Shown here piece by piece: positions 25,239 to 34,410 of a stretch of DNA of 48,960 bases (positions are counted from its first letter, which is position 1; each line of letters opens with the position of its first letter). The position numbers and the translations under genes are program-made. Source of the stretch: Bacteroidia bacterium (GTDB lineage Bacteria; Bacteroidota; Bacteroidia; NS11-12g; UBA9320); contig JAEPQQ010000018.1 of the NCBI GenBank assembly GCA_017640445.1, forward strand, positions 1 through 48,960. The letters run 5' to 3'. A model generated the notes under the pieces. It ran no database searches and was not told the DNA's origin. It saw only the letters and a list, made by a program, of their open reading frames with translations.

Positions 25239-25532
25239 TTAGTCCAGTTTCACTAGAACACGGGTGTTATGGAGGACTGGTTCGCTGGAGATATAGAATG
25301 CGATACCCTCATATTCATCAAATCCACTGATAATTACAGTGTCCCCGTCTTCATTGATGATCTTAGACCAGATGTACGCCGGATCGTATGAGCGCAAAAA
25401 GTCCATTTCGAAGCTTTTCGGTCCGAACTGAAAGCCCTCAAAATTTTCCAGTGGTGAAAAAAGGCTATTGATAAATGAGTAGTTTCTGATAAACTCTTCG
25501 AATGAGATTTCAATATGGTGTTCGTTTAGCAT
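25239..25532 (-). CDS. small acidic hypothetical protein
   Basis: 97 aa. Acidic and aromatic-rich (YSFINSLFSPLENFEGFQFG, YDPAYIWSKIINEDGD), probably a compact alpha/beta protein. ATG 25532 is preferred; AAAGG and an in-frame ATG lie just upstream at 25547. Its own terminator follows. No family is recognised. It belongs to the leftward ssb block. A hairpin CAAGACACTCC/GGAGTGTTCTTG (25591-25616) stands between it and ssb. Confidence 0.6.
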   Translation of the reverse strand: MLNEHHIEISFEEFIRNYSFINSLFSPLENFEGFQFGPKSFEMDFLRSYDPAYIWSKIINEDGDTVIISGFDEYEGIAFYISSEPVLHNTRVLVKLD

Positions 25533-25736
25533 CTTAGTACCTTTCATTTGCAGATGATGATGTTAGGATGTTACGACATCATGATGGCGGTCAAGACACT
25601 CCTGTGGAGTGTTCTTGATCCGTCACAAATGCCTAATTAGATAAAACAGATCAGCCCAAGGGCTATCTGGATCTTTATTAGTTTCTTTAAAATATGGTGA
25701 TTTGGTTGTGGTTGAAGCTCACCGCACTCACAGAAT

Positions 25737-25750
25737 AAAGCTTACGCTTT
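25737..25750. other. hairpin with ssb stop codon in its loop
   Basis: AAAGC, loop TTAC, GCTTT at 25737-25750. The minus-strand loop GTAA contains the ssb TAA stop (25742-25744). Same design as 17898-17913. Confidence 0.55.
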
Positions 25751-26173
25751 CTTCTGCTGCGGTTGATCATGGGCTTCTTTGGCTTTCCCGACCTCTGTAT
25801 TGTCATTCGCAGGCTCACTCAGTTGGTCCATTTTAAACAGAGGGCTTTGCTCTATGCTTGTGACCGTAATGAATGCCTCCTGGAGTGTTCTTTTCTGACC
25901 ATTTTCGAGTGTGGCCTTTACGTCTTTATACCAAAGGTGTCCCTTAACAGTTACACGCATGTCGGTTTCAACAAGTTTGAGCTTTTTACGTACATCGTCT
26001 TTGAAGGCAATCATGTTATTATGCCATTCAGGTTTCCGATCGTGCCATTCCCCGTCTTTGTAATAGCCTTTTTGCGTTGCCATTGAGAAGGTGCTGAAGA
26101 CAGAATCCTCAGTTTGATGTTCCCTGGCTTGCGCACCTAGATTGCCAGTTAGTATGACTTGATTGTTTGTCAT
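25742..26173 (-). CDS. ssb: single-stranded DNA-binding protein
   Basis: 143-aa OB-fold protein that coats single-stranded DNA, here likely protecting the incoming strand after transfer. Seen: NQVILTGNLGAQAREHQT, TFSMATQKGYY, EWHDRKPEWHN and MRVTVKGHLWYKD, in SSB order. The C-terminus ends QPQQKKA and lacks the acidic D-x-x-P-F tip by which chromosomal SSB recruits partners, a feature of some mobile-element SSBs. AAAGGG is 8 bp before the ATG. The stop codon is inside a hairpin loop. First gene of the leftward block. Confidence 0.9.
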   Translation of the reverse strand: MTNNQVILTGNLGAQAREHQTEDSVFSTFSMATQKGYYKDGEWHDRKPEWHNNMIAFKDDVRKKLKLVETDMRVTVKGHLWYKDVKATLENGQKRTLQEAFITVTSIEQSPLFKMDQLSEPANDNTEVGKAKEAHDQPQQKKA

Positions 26174-26547
26174 TGATTTTCCCTTTCACACAGTTTGCAG
26201 ATAGATGAAGCGCAAGAAAATATAGATTTAGCCGTGCAATGTCAAAGGTGAATATTATCGTATGAACCGTTAAAGCGAAACACTTAATACTTACGGTTCA
26301 TCAGTACACGAGAAATCAAATCAGTCACGCCATGACTTTTATCATTCTTCAATCACGCCAAATGATTTGGATTCCAAATTTATGATATATATCTTTCTGG
26401 TCTAAAACCAAAATGAGTATGACCCTGATCGACCCCGATGAATATTTTATGTATTTCTAAGTTCAAGATTTGAAGAGTTTTCAAGTGTTCATTCAGAAGG
26501 TCTGAAAGGTTTTTTTATATGTACTTAACCGTTTTAAATATTGAATT
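26174..26547. other. divergent intergenic region with 9-bp inverted repeat
   Basis: 374 bp between the ssb and 26548 starts. ATGAACCGT (26262-26270) and ACGGTTCAT (26293-26301) form a perfect repeat with a 22-bp spacer, about 90 bp upstream of ssb: a candidate operator. The half next to 26548 is AT-rich with no clear promoter match. Confidence 0.5.
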
Positions 26548-29500
26548 ATGAAAAGAAAATTGTATCATTTGGCCCTGTGCATATTGGGATGTATGCTTGC
26601 CGTTCAAGCAGGGGCACAGTCATCCGTCTCGGTCGACGACAACTTCACAATTGGGATTTACCATCGCTGGGAATGTCCAGCACCATGGAATAATGCAAAG
26701 TATTTTAGGGGGTTTAGATCTGACCACTCTTACTACGATGGCACAGATGGAAAGCATCTTCTAGACAGTACGTTTTTTGGTTCTACTAAGGGGGTAAATA
26801 GCACATTCCCGTTGTTAAGAGAAGCAGGCTTTAATACCGTTTTGCTATATACTCCGGACTATAGGCTTTCACACAATTTAATTGATGGAGCCAAGGGTTA
26901 TTCTGAGCACGCAAAAAACTGTGACTTGAAGGTTATTTTTGACTTCAAAGTTGCTTTTCAACCTGACTCTTTGTACACCAGCCCAGATGGTAATTACTAT
27001 GGCCATACTAAGGGAGATTTTATTATGTCATTCCCTGTGAATGACAATTTAACACGCCCTAACCTGAAGTATTTGTATGACTCTGTCTTTAGCGACCCCT
27101 TCTATGGTGATGGCTTTGCTGGATTTCAATTGTCTGAGGAAGCTTCTACGACACACACTTTCACTGCAAGTTATATGGGTGAAGATTGTGGGCAAGGAGG
27201 AACCCTAGATAGTTGTGTGCATGTTTCTGTTCCCCCTTATGCAATATCCAATGCGATTGACACCCTTAACGACTACTTTAGCAATGGAGGAGTGTATTTC
27301 CCAACTATTGTTGCCGGGGCTCAACATGGTGGCGTAATTGACTCATTCACATATGTCGACAAATTCCCAAGTTGGAATCCAACACTTAACCATGGGCCAT
27401 GGCACGAACAGAACTACATTATGTCCGATAGTATGAGTACATTACCGTCAACATTCATTGACGCGTCCTACTATGTTTTTGAGAATATTCACTCAGAATC
27501 TAATGCAAATATTGATAGCCTACATTCAAAAAGAGACGAATATCAACGTAGACATTACCTTGGAAGATTCAAGACAATTGATTTTGCTAAGGAGAGAATT
27601 GACGAAGTGATTGCAGGTATTTCAACAATTACCTGGCAAATGCCAGAAGGTGTAACTAGGTATTCATTTTTCCCAGGAGTAACAGACCGATCTAATAGCA
27701 CAGTATATAAGAATACGGCTCGGTACTGGGGGGCTGATACTGTGATTGATGGTGAGTCAGTTATTGAAGCTTCACAGCGGTTTGCACTGCATACGGACAC
27801 ATCCTCAGGTGCCGCAAATGCGAATGCACTTTGGTTCCAGGCTTATACGTCGATTATTCATGGAGCGGACGGTGTGATTTTTTGGGAATGGGACTGTTGG
27901 GAGCCAAACGCCAGAGATAGTGCAAGAGCTAGGAATATGGTCTATGGCGCTCCATTCGCAGAGAGATATTCAGATACTACGGTCCCAATTATTTACCAAG
28001 ATTACCTTGCTCCGTTGACAAGAGAATTACGTTGGTTGAGCGACAAATCTTTAATTGGTAAATCTTCGAAAGTAGTATATAAAAAGACCGATCATGCCGA
28101 CAATAACTGCATTGTACCTGCTGTAAATAGCTATGTTACCGATTCGGAAATTGATGCCAGAAGAAAACAAGTTGAAGATTACGGGGTTCGATATACCATT
28201 AATACTAATGGTGATGATGTTGTAATGATTTTGTCAAACTGTCTTCCTAATTCTATTAGTTGCCCGCTGGACTTTTCTAGTATTGGCAATCAAATTATTC
28301 AAAACAGCGACACTATAGAATACCTTTTCCACGAGGACATAGATCCAACAACACCAGGTTATAAAACGGATCGTAGAGACGGTGTGGATCTTGGCAATGG
28401 AACGGTTTTGAGGTCAAGGAAGGTGCCATTCAATAACGATACTCTCACAGTTGAGTTTGGACCACTTGACGTTGTTGTGTTGAGGTTTCAGGCTGATAAT
28501 GACAACTTAAATACTCAATTCAACCATTGGGAAAAGGAATGGACGAACGATGGGGATGGTTGGATTGGAGGGAGTAAACTCCAAGTAAATGACACCCTTT
28601 TTATTGGAGATTTTATGGGCAATGGAACTGAGCAGATTTTGGTAATGCAAACAGGAGCAAATGATGCGTGGACATCTCTGCACTCCTATAATGAAACAAC
28701 CGAAGAATGGGATTGGGAATGGAGCAACGATGGAGACACTTCTGAACCAATTATGGATTTCAGAGGAATTGGCACTTATGCAGTTGGTAAGTTTGAAGGT
28801 GGTAAAGATATGCTCTTGGGTTATGAGCCTGGAGGAAATAAGACTTTATATGAATATCAGCCTGATTCATTCAAATGGAAGAGTAGATGGTCTGCACTTC
28901 CAACTGATCAGATATTTCTCTATAAGAAAATTCTTGCTGTTGGCGATTTTGATGCTGATGGAACGGAAGAGCTTATTGGGTATGATAACCCAGGCTGGAC
29001 AACCGAGTTCAAATTCGATGGTACGGAGTTTGTCTGGGGGACATGGACCGACCAGAATATGGGTAAAGTTAAAAATTATCGCAACCGTTTGATGCAATGT
29101 GCAGATTTCAATGGTGATGGTAAAGATGAATTAATGGGATTTGGGGATGATGTAACCCTATTTGAATTTGACCCTATTGCATTTGAATGGGATTCCATTT
29201 GGGCTGATTCCTTTAGCATTGGTGGAGTTGGTTACCCATTTGTTGTTGGTGAAGCTGTTCTTTCAGGTGATATAGATCAATACGATGGTAAAGATGAAAT
29301 ATTTGTTTTACAAACAGGACCACAAGCTGGATGGGCAACCAGCCTTGATTTGATATATAATGGAGGAACCAATTCATACGACTGGGACTGGAACTATTCG
29401 GCAAACGGAAGTTCATCAATTGAGTACATACGTGATTGGCCAGTGCCTGAAATTACTGGGAGCAATACCGAGTATTATTTGATCCAGGTTAACGCAACGA

Positions 29501-29889
29501 AGCCAAAATATCTTTTCGCCAAAAGAAGATTTCAATGCAATGGCCTAGAACCGAAACACCTTCTGAGCTTATATAAGACACAAGCCGCTTACAATTACAA
29601 ATACTTGAGCGATATCAAGGTGTTAAACCAAGACAAGGAGAACAATGTCTTGGTTTACCCTAATCCTTTTTCTGGCAGTTTAAATATTGCCACGCTCAAG
29701 GGTGAAGAGATAAAGCAAGTTTCAGTGTACGATTCTCAAGGGAAACTGTTGTTCACTACCTTGAGTAAAACAGGCGCAAAATTAAATGTGGATTTTGCTT
29801 CTGATCCTAGCATTTCACCTGGGCTGTATATGATCCGAGTCGAAACCGATAAAGGTAATTATGCAAGACAGGTGGTTTATACCAAATAA
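26548..29889 (+). CDS. T9SS-secreted large protein with FG-GAP-like repeats
   Basis: 1113 aa. Signal peptide to about residue 24 (LALCILGCMLAVQAGAQ). The N-terminal ~500 residues look like a TIM-barrel glycoside-hydrolase-type domain (FPLLREAGFNTVLLYTPDYR; DGVIFWEWDCWEPN near 445). Residues ~650-990 contain repeated FG-GAP/VCBS-like units with calcium-loop patterns (GDFDADGTEEL, ADFNGDGKDELMGFG, GDIDQYDGKDEIFVL), probably a propeller. The C-terminal ~80 residues are a type IX secretion sorting domain (YPNPFSGSLNI, GLYMIRVETDKG). An A-rich leader without a Shine-Dalgarno site and a strong terminator mark it as a stand-alone Bacteroidota gene carried as cargo. The catalytic activity is unknown. 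Confidence 0.85.
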   Translation: MKRKLYHLALCILGCMLAVQAGAQSSVSVDDNFTIGIYHRWECPAPWNNAKYFRGFRSDHSYYDGTDGKHLLDSTFFGSTKGVNSTFPLLREAGFNTVLLYTPDYRLSHNLIDGAKGYSEHAKNCDLKVIFDFKVAFQPDSLYTSPDGNYYGHTKGDFIMSFPVNDNLTRPNLKYLYDSVFSDPFYGDGFAGFQLSEEASTTHTFTASYMGEDCGQGGTLDSCVHVSVPPYAISNAIDTLNDYFSNGGVYFPTIVAGAQHGGVIDSFTYVDKFPSWNPTLNHGPWHEQNYIMSDSMSTLPSTFIDASYYVFENIHSESNANIDSLHSKRDEYQRRHYLGRFKTIDFAKERIDEVIAGISTITWQMPEGVTRYSFFPGVTDRSNSTVYKNTARYWGADTVIDGESVIEASQRFALHTDTSSGAANANALWFQAYTSIIHGADGVIFWEWDCWEPNARDSARARNMVYGAPFAERYSDTTVPIIYQDYLAPLTRELRWLSDKSLIGKSSKVVYKKTDHADNNCIVPAVNSYVTDSEIDARRKQVEDYGVRYTINTNGDDVVMILSNCLPNSISCPLDFSSIGNQIIQNSDTIEYLFHEDIDPTTPGYKTDRRDGVDLGNGTVLRSRKVPFNNDTLTVEFGPLDVVVLRFQADNDNLNTQFNHWEKEWTNDGDGWIGGSKLQVNDTLFIGDFMGNGTEQILVMQTGANDAWTSLHSYNETTEEWDWEWSNDGDTSEPIMDFRGIGTYAVGKFEGGKDMLLGYEPGGNKTLYEYQPDSFKWKSRWSALPTDQIFLYKKILAVGDFDADGTEELIGYDNPGWTTEFKFDGTEFVWGTWTDQNMGKVKNYRNRLMQCADFNGDGKDELMGFGDDVTLFEFDPIAFEWDSIWADSFSIGGVGYPFVVGEAVLSGDIDQYDGKDEIFVLQTGPQAGWATSLDLIYNGGTNSYDWDWNYSANGSSSIEYIRDWPVPEITGSNTEYYLIQVNATKPKYLFAKRRFQCNGLEPKHLLSLYKTQAAYNYKYLSDIKVLNQDKENNVLVYPNPFSGSLNIATLKGEEIKQVSVYDSQGKLLFTTLSKTGAKLNVDFASDPSISPGLYMIRVETDKGNYARQVVYTK

Positions 29890-29911
29890 ATCTCTACTTG
29901 GTCCGTGCATG

Positions 29912-29945
29912 AAACCGACGTGTTAAAAACACGTCGGTTTTGTTT
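29912..29945 (+). terminator. terminator after the secreted protein gene
   Basis: AAACCGACGTGTT, loop AAA, AACACGTCGGTTT (29912-29940), 13 perfect pairs, followed by TGTTTT. Confidence 0.9.
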
Positions 29946-30001
29946 TATATCTGGAATACATTTACCGATTATTGTGGAATTATGAATTAATACAATTAAG
30001 T

Positions 30002-31519
30002 ATGTCCATAACTAGGGAAATACGACCCATGCTAAGATCACATTGGAAAATCTTACTGGTTGTTGGAGTAATAACCTTTGTGCCTCTTTTTGTTAACTTA
30101 GGGACATACCCTCTTCAGATCTGGGATGAAGCTAGGAATGCTACGAATTCATATGAAATGTATAAGGATCATGATTATTTGGTTCCAAAGTTTCAAGGAT
30201 ATTCTGAATTATGGAATACCAAGCCGCCATTGTTGCTTTGGCTGCAATCAACATCAATGCACCTTTTTGGTGTAAGTGAGTTTTCCGTCAGGTTGCCATC
30301 AGCTCTCTCTGGGTTGCTAATCTACCTTTTGATCGCCATTGGTTTAGGGAGATTGGGTTTCGGAAACATGGCTACGCTAATAGCAATATTACTTCTAGTG
30401 ATTAGTCCGGGGTTTACAGGGTTCCACTGTTTACGTACAGGTGACTACGAGGCACTTCTCGTTCTCTTTTTACTTATACAAATTTTCACCTTTTACTTTT
30501 ATGTTAATACTGAGGGCGAAGCGCATAGGAGATTCTATCTGCATATACTTCTGATTGCCGTTATTCTTGGTGTGTTAACAAAGGGAGTAAATTCACTGCT
30601 TTTCTTGCCTGCATTAGCTGTTATGTGGTTTCTCAAGAAAATGTGGTTAAAGGAAACACTATGGCTCTTTATTATCAAAGTCGTGTTCACCATAAGCCTT
30701 TGCTTATCTTATTACATTGTCCGTGAGAGTTTCGATCCGGGATACATACATTGGGTAAAACAAAACGAATTAGGCGGGAGATTCCTTGAGGTTATTGATA
30801 ATAACGCTCAGCCTTGGGATTTTTACCTAAAACTGTTTCCAAAACAATTAGGTAACTGGGTGTATCTGATATTACCGTCCGTGATTCTTGGTTTTACTTT
30901 GGGAACGAGCAAGCAAAGACAGTGGGTGTTTTATCTCGTCTCAAATAGTGTTTTCTTTTTGGTCGTCATATCAATCGCGCAAACCAAGACCATTTGGTAC
31001 AATGTGCCACTTATTCCATTATTTGCTATTGTTACCGCAATTGGAATTGAAGTGACAGTACGAAGACTCCTAAGACTTGTACCTCGCGCTACCGAAAGAC
31101 TAGAGCAATTGACTTGGGCTGTTCTCATTTGTGTCTCATTTGGATGGTCGTATGTAAGAGTAGTTCGAGAAACTATTACGATGACCGAAGAGGTCAAAAA
31201 CCACGAGGAGTATTATGTCGTGACTAACTTCTTACGAGATCAGCTTGACAACTCTAATAAACACAACTGGGTGTTCATCGATACAGAGTATAGTGCTCAT
31301 AATTGGTGGTATATTGAGAGACTGAATGACAGCGGTCACCACATTGAAAGCTTCAATAAAACAGAGTTATTAGAATCAGGTATGACCGTTTTGTTGTATG
31401 AAGGGAAAGTGGAGCAATATGTCAAGGAGAATTATCATTACGAGGAACTAGTCACTAAGACCCCTATGAAGTTGATTAACATATTGGCTCTGAAGCCAAG
31501 GAATGATACCCATATTTGA
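30002..31519 (+). CDS. ArnT/PMT-like membrane glycosyltransferase
   Basis: 505 aa, about ten transmembrane helices. Family features: the first periplasmic loop has IWDEARNATNSYEM (the D-E catalytic-type motif of ArnT/PMT enzymes after helix 1), then NTKPPLLLWLQ and SVRLPSALSG, exactly as in dolichyl/polyprenyl-phosphate sugar transferases. C-terminal soluble domain from about residue 390. Likely transfers a sugar from a lipid carrier to an acceptor at the cell envelope. ATG 30002 is chosen over the upstream TTG 29972. Stand-alone cargo, separated from its neighbours by terminators. Confidence 0.88.
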   Translation: MSITREIRPMLRSHWKILLVVGVITFVPLFVNLGTYPLQIWDEARNATNSYEMYKDHDYLVPKFQGYSELWNTKPPLLLWLQSTSMHLFGVSEFSVRLPSALSGLLIYLLIAIGLGRLGFGNMATLIAILLLVISPGFTGFHCLRTGDYEALLVLFLLIQIFTFYFYVNTEGEAHRRFYLHILLIAVILGVLTKGVNSLLFLPALAVMWFLKKMWLKETLWLFIIKVVFTISLCLSYYIVRESFDPGYIHWVKQNELGGRFLEVIDNNAQPWDFYLKLFPKQLGNWVYLILPSVILGFTLGTSKQRQWVFYLVSNSVFFLVVISIAQTKTIWYNVPLIPLFAIVTAIGIEVTVRRLLRLVPRATERLEQLTWAVLICVSFGWSYVRVVRETITMTEEVKNHEEYYVVTNFLRDQLDNSNKHNWVFIDTEYSAHNWWYIERLNDSGHHIESFNKTELLESGMTVLLYEGKVEQYVKENYHYEELVTKTPMKLINILALKPRNDTHI

Positions 31520-31751
31520 ACAATACCTGCCCTAACTATTGAGGTATCTACAGAATCACAGATCATTGTAACGAATATTGATGGCTTTCTTCCCTCCCGG
31601 TTGTGTTGTATCTATGTGCTGCCATTCATAAAAGCGGGACGGATATCGGAAAGTTGCGAAATGTTGATAAATAGGGTGGAAGGTACTATCACTGAGTGGC
31701 GATTAAGGCCGGTTCCTCAGAATGGTCTTACCGATTAATAGAATAACACAT

Positions 31752-31789
31752 GCGGTTGGCCTGTGATACAATAATGCCAACGGCTTTTT
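31752..31789 (+). terminator. rightward terminator
   Basis: GCGGTTGGC (31752-31760) pairs with GCCAACGGC (31776-31784) in 8 of 9 positions; TTTTT follows. Ends the glycosyltransferase transcript. Confidence 0.65.
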
Positions 31790-31795
31790 GCGATC

Positions 31796-31823
31796 AAAAA
31801 AGCCCCTACCCTTAGGCAGGGGC
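31796..31823 (-). terminator. leftward terminator of gene 31848-32231
   Basis: On the minus strand AGCCCCTGCC-TAAG-GGTAGGGGCT followed by TTTTTG. Strong intrinsic terminator. Confidence 0.85.
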
Positions 31824-31826
31824 TTT

Positions 31827-31845
31827 GCATTGTGAGTGCCAGAGA
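31827..31845. repeat. 19-bp dispersed repeat, copy 1
   Basis: GCATTGTGAGTGCCAGAGA on the plus strand; the exact complement is at 40852-40870. It lies between the stop of gene 31848-32231 and its terminator. Confidence 0.75.
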
Positions 31846-31847
31846 GG

Positions 31848-32231
31848 TTAGACCTCAAACTCCAAGATTGCCTGGTCTATTTGTGTAATCTTTTCATTAA
31901 TCATGGTTTCAAGATGGTTAACGAGTGATTTAATTAGGTAGCCATTTCGGGTTTGAAATTTGCGACCGACCTGATCCTGAACAATTAGGTCAGCACTATG
32001 CTCGTCTGAACCAAAGTTGAACTCTCGAATTTCACTACGCCGTTTGACAAATATGTTTCGTTTGTCGGTTAATGCCTTAAGCTCATTTACGCATTGCAGG
32101 CGGTCTTCAAGCGTGCGCATTTTGGGCTTTGGAGCGGGAGGCACTACTACATTTGAAGGTTTAGTTGTTTTTCCATTTTTGCCGGCGGAAGCCTTGCTTC
32201 CGTTAGTGGCAGCTTTTGTTGTTGTGCTCAT
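31848..32231 (-). CDS. small hypothetical protein, basic N-terminus
   Basis: 127 aa. The first ~37 residues are low-complexity (Thr, Lys, Ser, Ala, then VVVPPAPKPK), the rest is a helical domain (LEDRLQCVNELKALTDKRNI, VNHLETMINEKITQIDQAIL) reminiscent of small plasmid or phage proteins. No family can be named. It has its own terminator and the 19-bp repeat in its 3' untranslated part. Confidence 0.6.
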   Translation of the reverse strand: MSTTTKAATNGSKASAGKNGKTTKPSNVVVPPAPKPKMRTLEDRLQCVNELKALTDKRNIFVKRRSEIREFNFGSDEHSADLIVQDQVGRKFQTRNGYLIKSLVNHLETMINEKITQIDQAILEFEV

Positions 32232-32268
32232 ATCTAATGTTTTGATAGCTCAGCAATCGCCCTGAAGA

Positions 32269-32336
32269 ATGAATATCAAGACAAGGTTTTCAAGCCAACG
32301 GCGCTGAAACTGTGCATGACCTTGACGGATATTCAT
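32269..32336. repeat. imperfect inverted repeat upstream of gene 31848-32231
   Basis: ATGAATATC (32269-32277) with GATATTCAT (32328-32336), continued inward by CAAGGT/ACCTTG after a short mismatch. Gene-free gap 32232-32467. Possible operator or RNA structure. Confidence 0.5.
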
Positions 32337-32467
32337 AAAGGGCGTGCTTTGAGCAGCAAAACCCTAGATGGGCATGTAACACCGACCCACGCAAGAAGCA
32401 AGATATGTTGTTAAAAGAACAGAGTAATTCAAGCCCCCCTGAAGCACCCAATAAGCAATTTTCTTTC

Positions 32468-34111
32468 TTAACTTCCTACTTGTCCACCACTCAAACTCTG
32501 AAAAATAGGAACATTTAATTGCAAGCCAATCCGCACAACTTCAGAGAATTTGCTCTTATCTCCTTCGTCATTAACACCAAAAATATCTGGCCAAGTGACA
32601 AAGAACTCCGTATTAATCCAGTCCTTTGTCTTATCCTCATTCTTAAATGGTACCACTATACCCCCTGTTAAGCTATGCCTTGGCTCAGTACCTAACCTGA
32701 AGATAGTTTCTGGTTTCATATGAAAACCTACTGTTCCACTTGCCAATGGATACCAGTATAAATCCACATCTAGCCTAAATGACCAAAAATTCTGTATGTA
32801 ACCCTTAGTAGAATTATAATATACGGTTGATTCTTTTCTGTGTTCCCTAATCGTTCCATCTGAAGCTATGAAAGTATCAATATCAGTAACTTTAGACTTC
32901 GTAAGGTCCTCAAAATTGTCCTGTCGCAGAAACGATCCTCGAACCCCCATATAAGAAGACGTCTTCGCACTATTATCCCATAACACTCTAGCCGATCTTT
33001 TATAAATAAACCGATTAAACCTCAAGCCCAATTCCCAACCATGAAAAGTTTCTTTGCTTATTTGCTCATCAAATGGTAATAAACCATTCCAGTATTTAAA
33101 TCCGCGATTGACGTATTGTGATTCGAAAGACCACCATCGCACTCTAAACGCATTGATTTCCATAGAATTAAGTGTCTTCTGATATAGTTTGTTATAATGA
33201 TCTCTTATGTTTGCCACTCTTCTCTTGAAATCTTTGTCATTTTTAATCCACTTCCGGTAGTGGATCAAATTCGAATCGTTAATTGTTAAATTCTTTATTT
33301 CACTTACCTTATCGGCCCTTTTTTTATACATTATCATTGATGCTAATGAGTCATCGCTCAAAACATAACCAGCCCCTCTTCGGTTATCCGTGCTTATCCG
33401 TTTTATACTATCTTCTATTACCTTAAGTTGCTTCATTGCGTTAGCAATAGCTATTCTGTTATCGATTATTTTGCTCTTGATTAAAGAGTCTTGCCAATTA
33501 TTCGACCCAGCTAAAAGAGCTACTCTCTCGTTACGAACCAAACTATCTAACCTTCTGATTGCATTTAACCCAGAAATTGAGTCAGTGTTCCAATAAGATG
33601 TCGTATCCCGTTTGTTTTTGGCTATCCAATACTTAGTTTTCCAATTCGTTGGACGCCTATTCAGAAATTTGTAACCAAAATTGATCGTCAGCCCAGATCT
33701 CAAGTTTGGGTTTACTTCATCACCCTGAAGAAAAGTAATTAAACCCTCTGTTGCCCCTCCCGAAGCATTTACACTCAAATTGGTTATAGAGTCTTTTATA
33801 ATAAAGGTCCCAGATAATTTTGCGAACTCATCGGTAGTTGATAATGACGCGAAGGAGTTCGATGTCCCTGTTTGACCAACCAGCCTCCTTGTAACTATTT
33901 TCTGAAACAAAACCTCACGCTTGCGCTCAAGAATGTGATCAACCGTCGTGTCCAAAATAAATGAGTTATGTGAAGGGTTAAAAGCAGAAGTAAAGTAATA
34001 AATACTGTCTTGTGCGTATGCGCCAAGGGACAACAACCCAATAAATATTGTGACAATAGACTTGATAGCTCCATTTGTAACACGTGTAAGCTGTGGTAGA
34101 TTATTTTTCAT
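32468..34111 (-). CDS. exported protein, probable outer-membrane beta-barrel
   Basis: 547 aa. Signal peptide ending near residue 34 (IVTIFIGLLSLGAYAQ). Residues ~120-170 and the C-terminal ~200 residues alternate hydrophobic and polar residues as in beta-barrel strands (LRSGLTINFGYKF, WSFRLDVDLYWYPL, GFHMKPETIFRLG, VRIGLQLNVPIFQ). A helical, charged middle (~190-300) may be a periplasmic coiled coil. No Shine-Dalgarno site; looks like a native Bacteroidota gene. Function unknown. Confidence 0.7.
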   Translation of the reverse strand: MKNNLPQLTRVTNGAIKSIVTIFIGLLSLGAYAQDSIYYFTSAFNPSHNSFILDTTVDHILERKREVLFQKIVTRRLVGQTGTSNSFASLSTTDEFAKLSGTFIIKDSITNLSVNASGGATEGLITFLQGDEVNPNLRSGLTINFGYKFLNRRPTNWKTKYWIAKNKRDTTSYWNTDSISGLNAIRRLDSLVRNERVALLAGSNNWQDSLIKSKIIDNRIAIANAMKQLKVIEDSIKRISTDNRRGAGYVLSDDSLASMIMYKKRADKVSEIKNLTINDSNLIHYRKWIKNDKDFKRRVANIRDHYNKLYQKTLNSMEINAFRVRWWSFESQYVNRGFKYWNGLLPFDEQISKETFHGWELGLRFNRFIYKRSARVLWDNSAKTSSYMGVRGSFLRQDNFEDLTKSKVTDIDTFIASDGTIREHRKESTVYYNSTKGYIQNFWSFRLDVDLYWYPLASGTVGFHMKPETIFRLGTEPRHSLTGGIVVPFKNEDKTKDWINTEFFVTWPDIFGVNDEGDKSKFSEVVRIGLQLNVPIFQSLSGGQVGS

Positions 34112-34289
34112 AAAACTTGCTTTAGACTATCAAAGTACAATGAACAATTTTAGTGTTACAGTATTTTTTGTCTCATTTGGTGTAAGTTTTGTCGAAATCG
34201 CAAACTATTGTTAGTTAGACTTTTACAACAGAATTATCATTTTCTAATAGTGATCTAACAGGCAACTTGATCAAGCCCTGAAGAGGCCT

Positions 34290-34392
34290 AATTGTACAAA
34301 ATTCCGTCTATTTGATAGATAGCAGGTCCAGCACATTTATTTGTTAAGCTTATTTATTCTTTAGCCACAAATAGTGGGAATTTTGTACAATT
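34290..34392. repeat. 16-bp perfect inverted repeat bounding 71 bp
   Basis: AATTGTACAAAATTCC at 34290-34305 and its exact complement at 34377-34392. It lies just after the stop of the methyltransferase gene, with no T-run, so a terminator is unlikely. Could be a tiny MITE-like insertion or operator pair. The rest of the 34112-34410 gap is AT-rich without a gene. Confidence 0.6.
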
Positions 34393-34410
34393 TGTTGGAA
34401 GGAGTCTCCT

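Larger units (their letters stand above)
31520..31847. other. gene-free spacer with two opposed terminators
   Basis: 328 bp. No ORF of interest. Holds a rightward terminator (31752-31789), a leftward terminator (31796-31823) and a copy of a 19-bp dispersed repeat (31827-31845). Confidence 0.6.
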
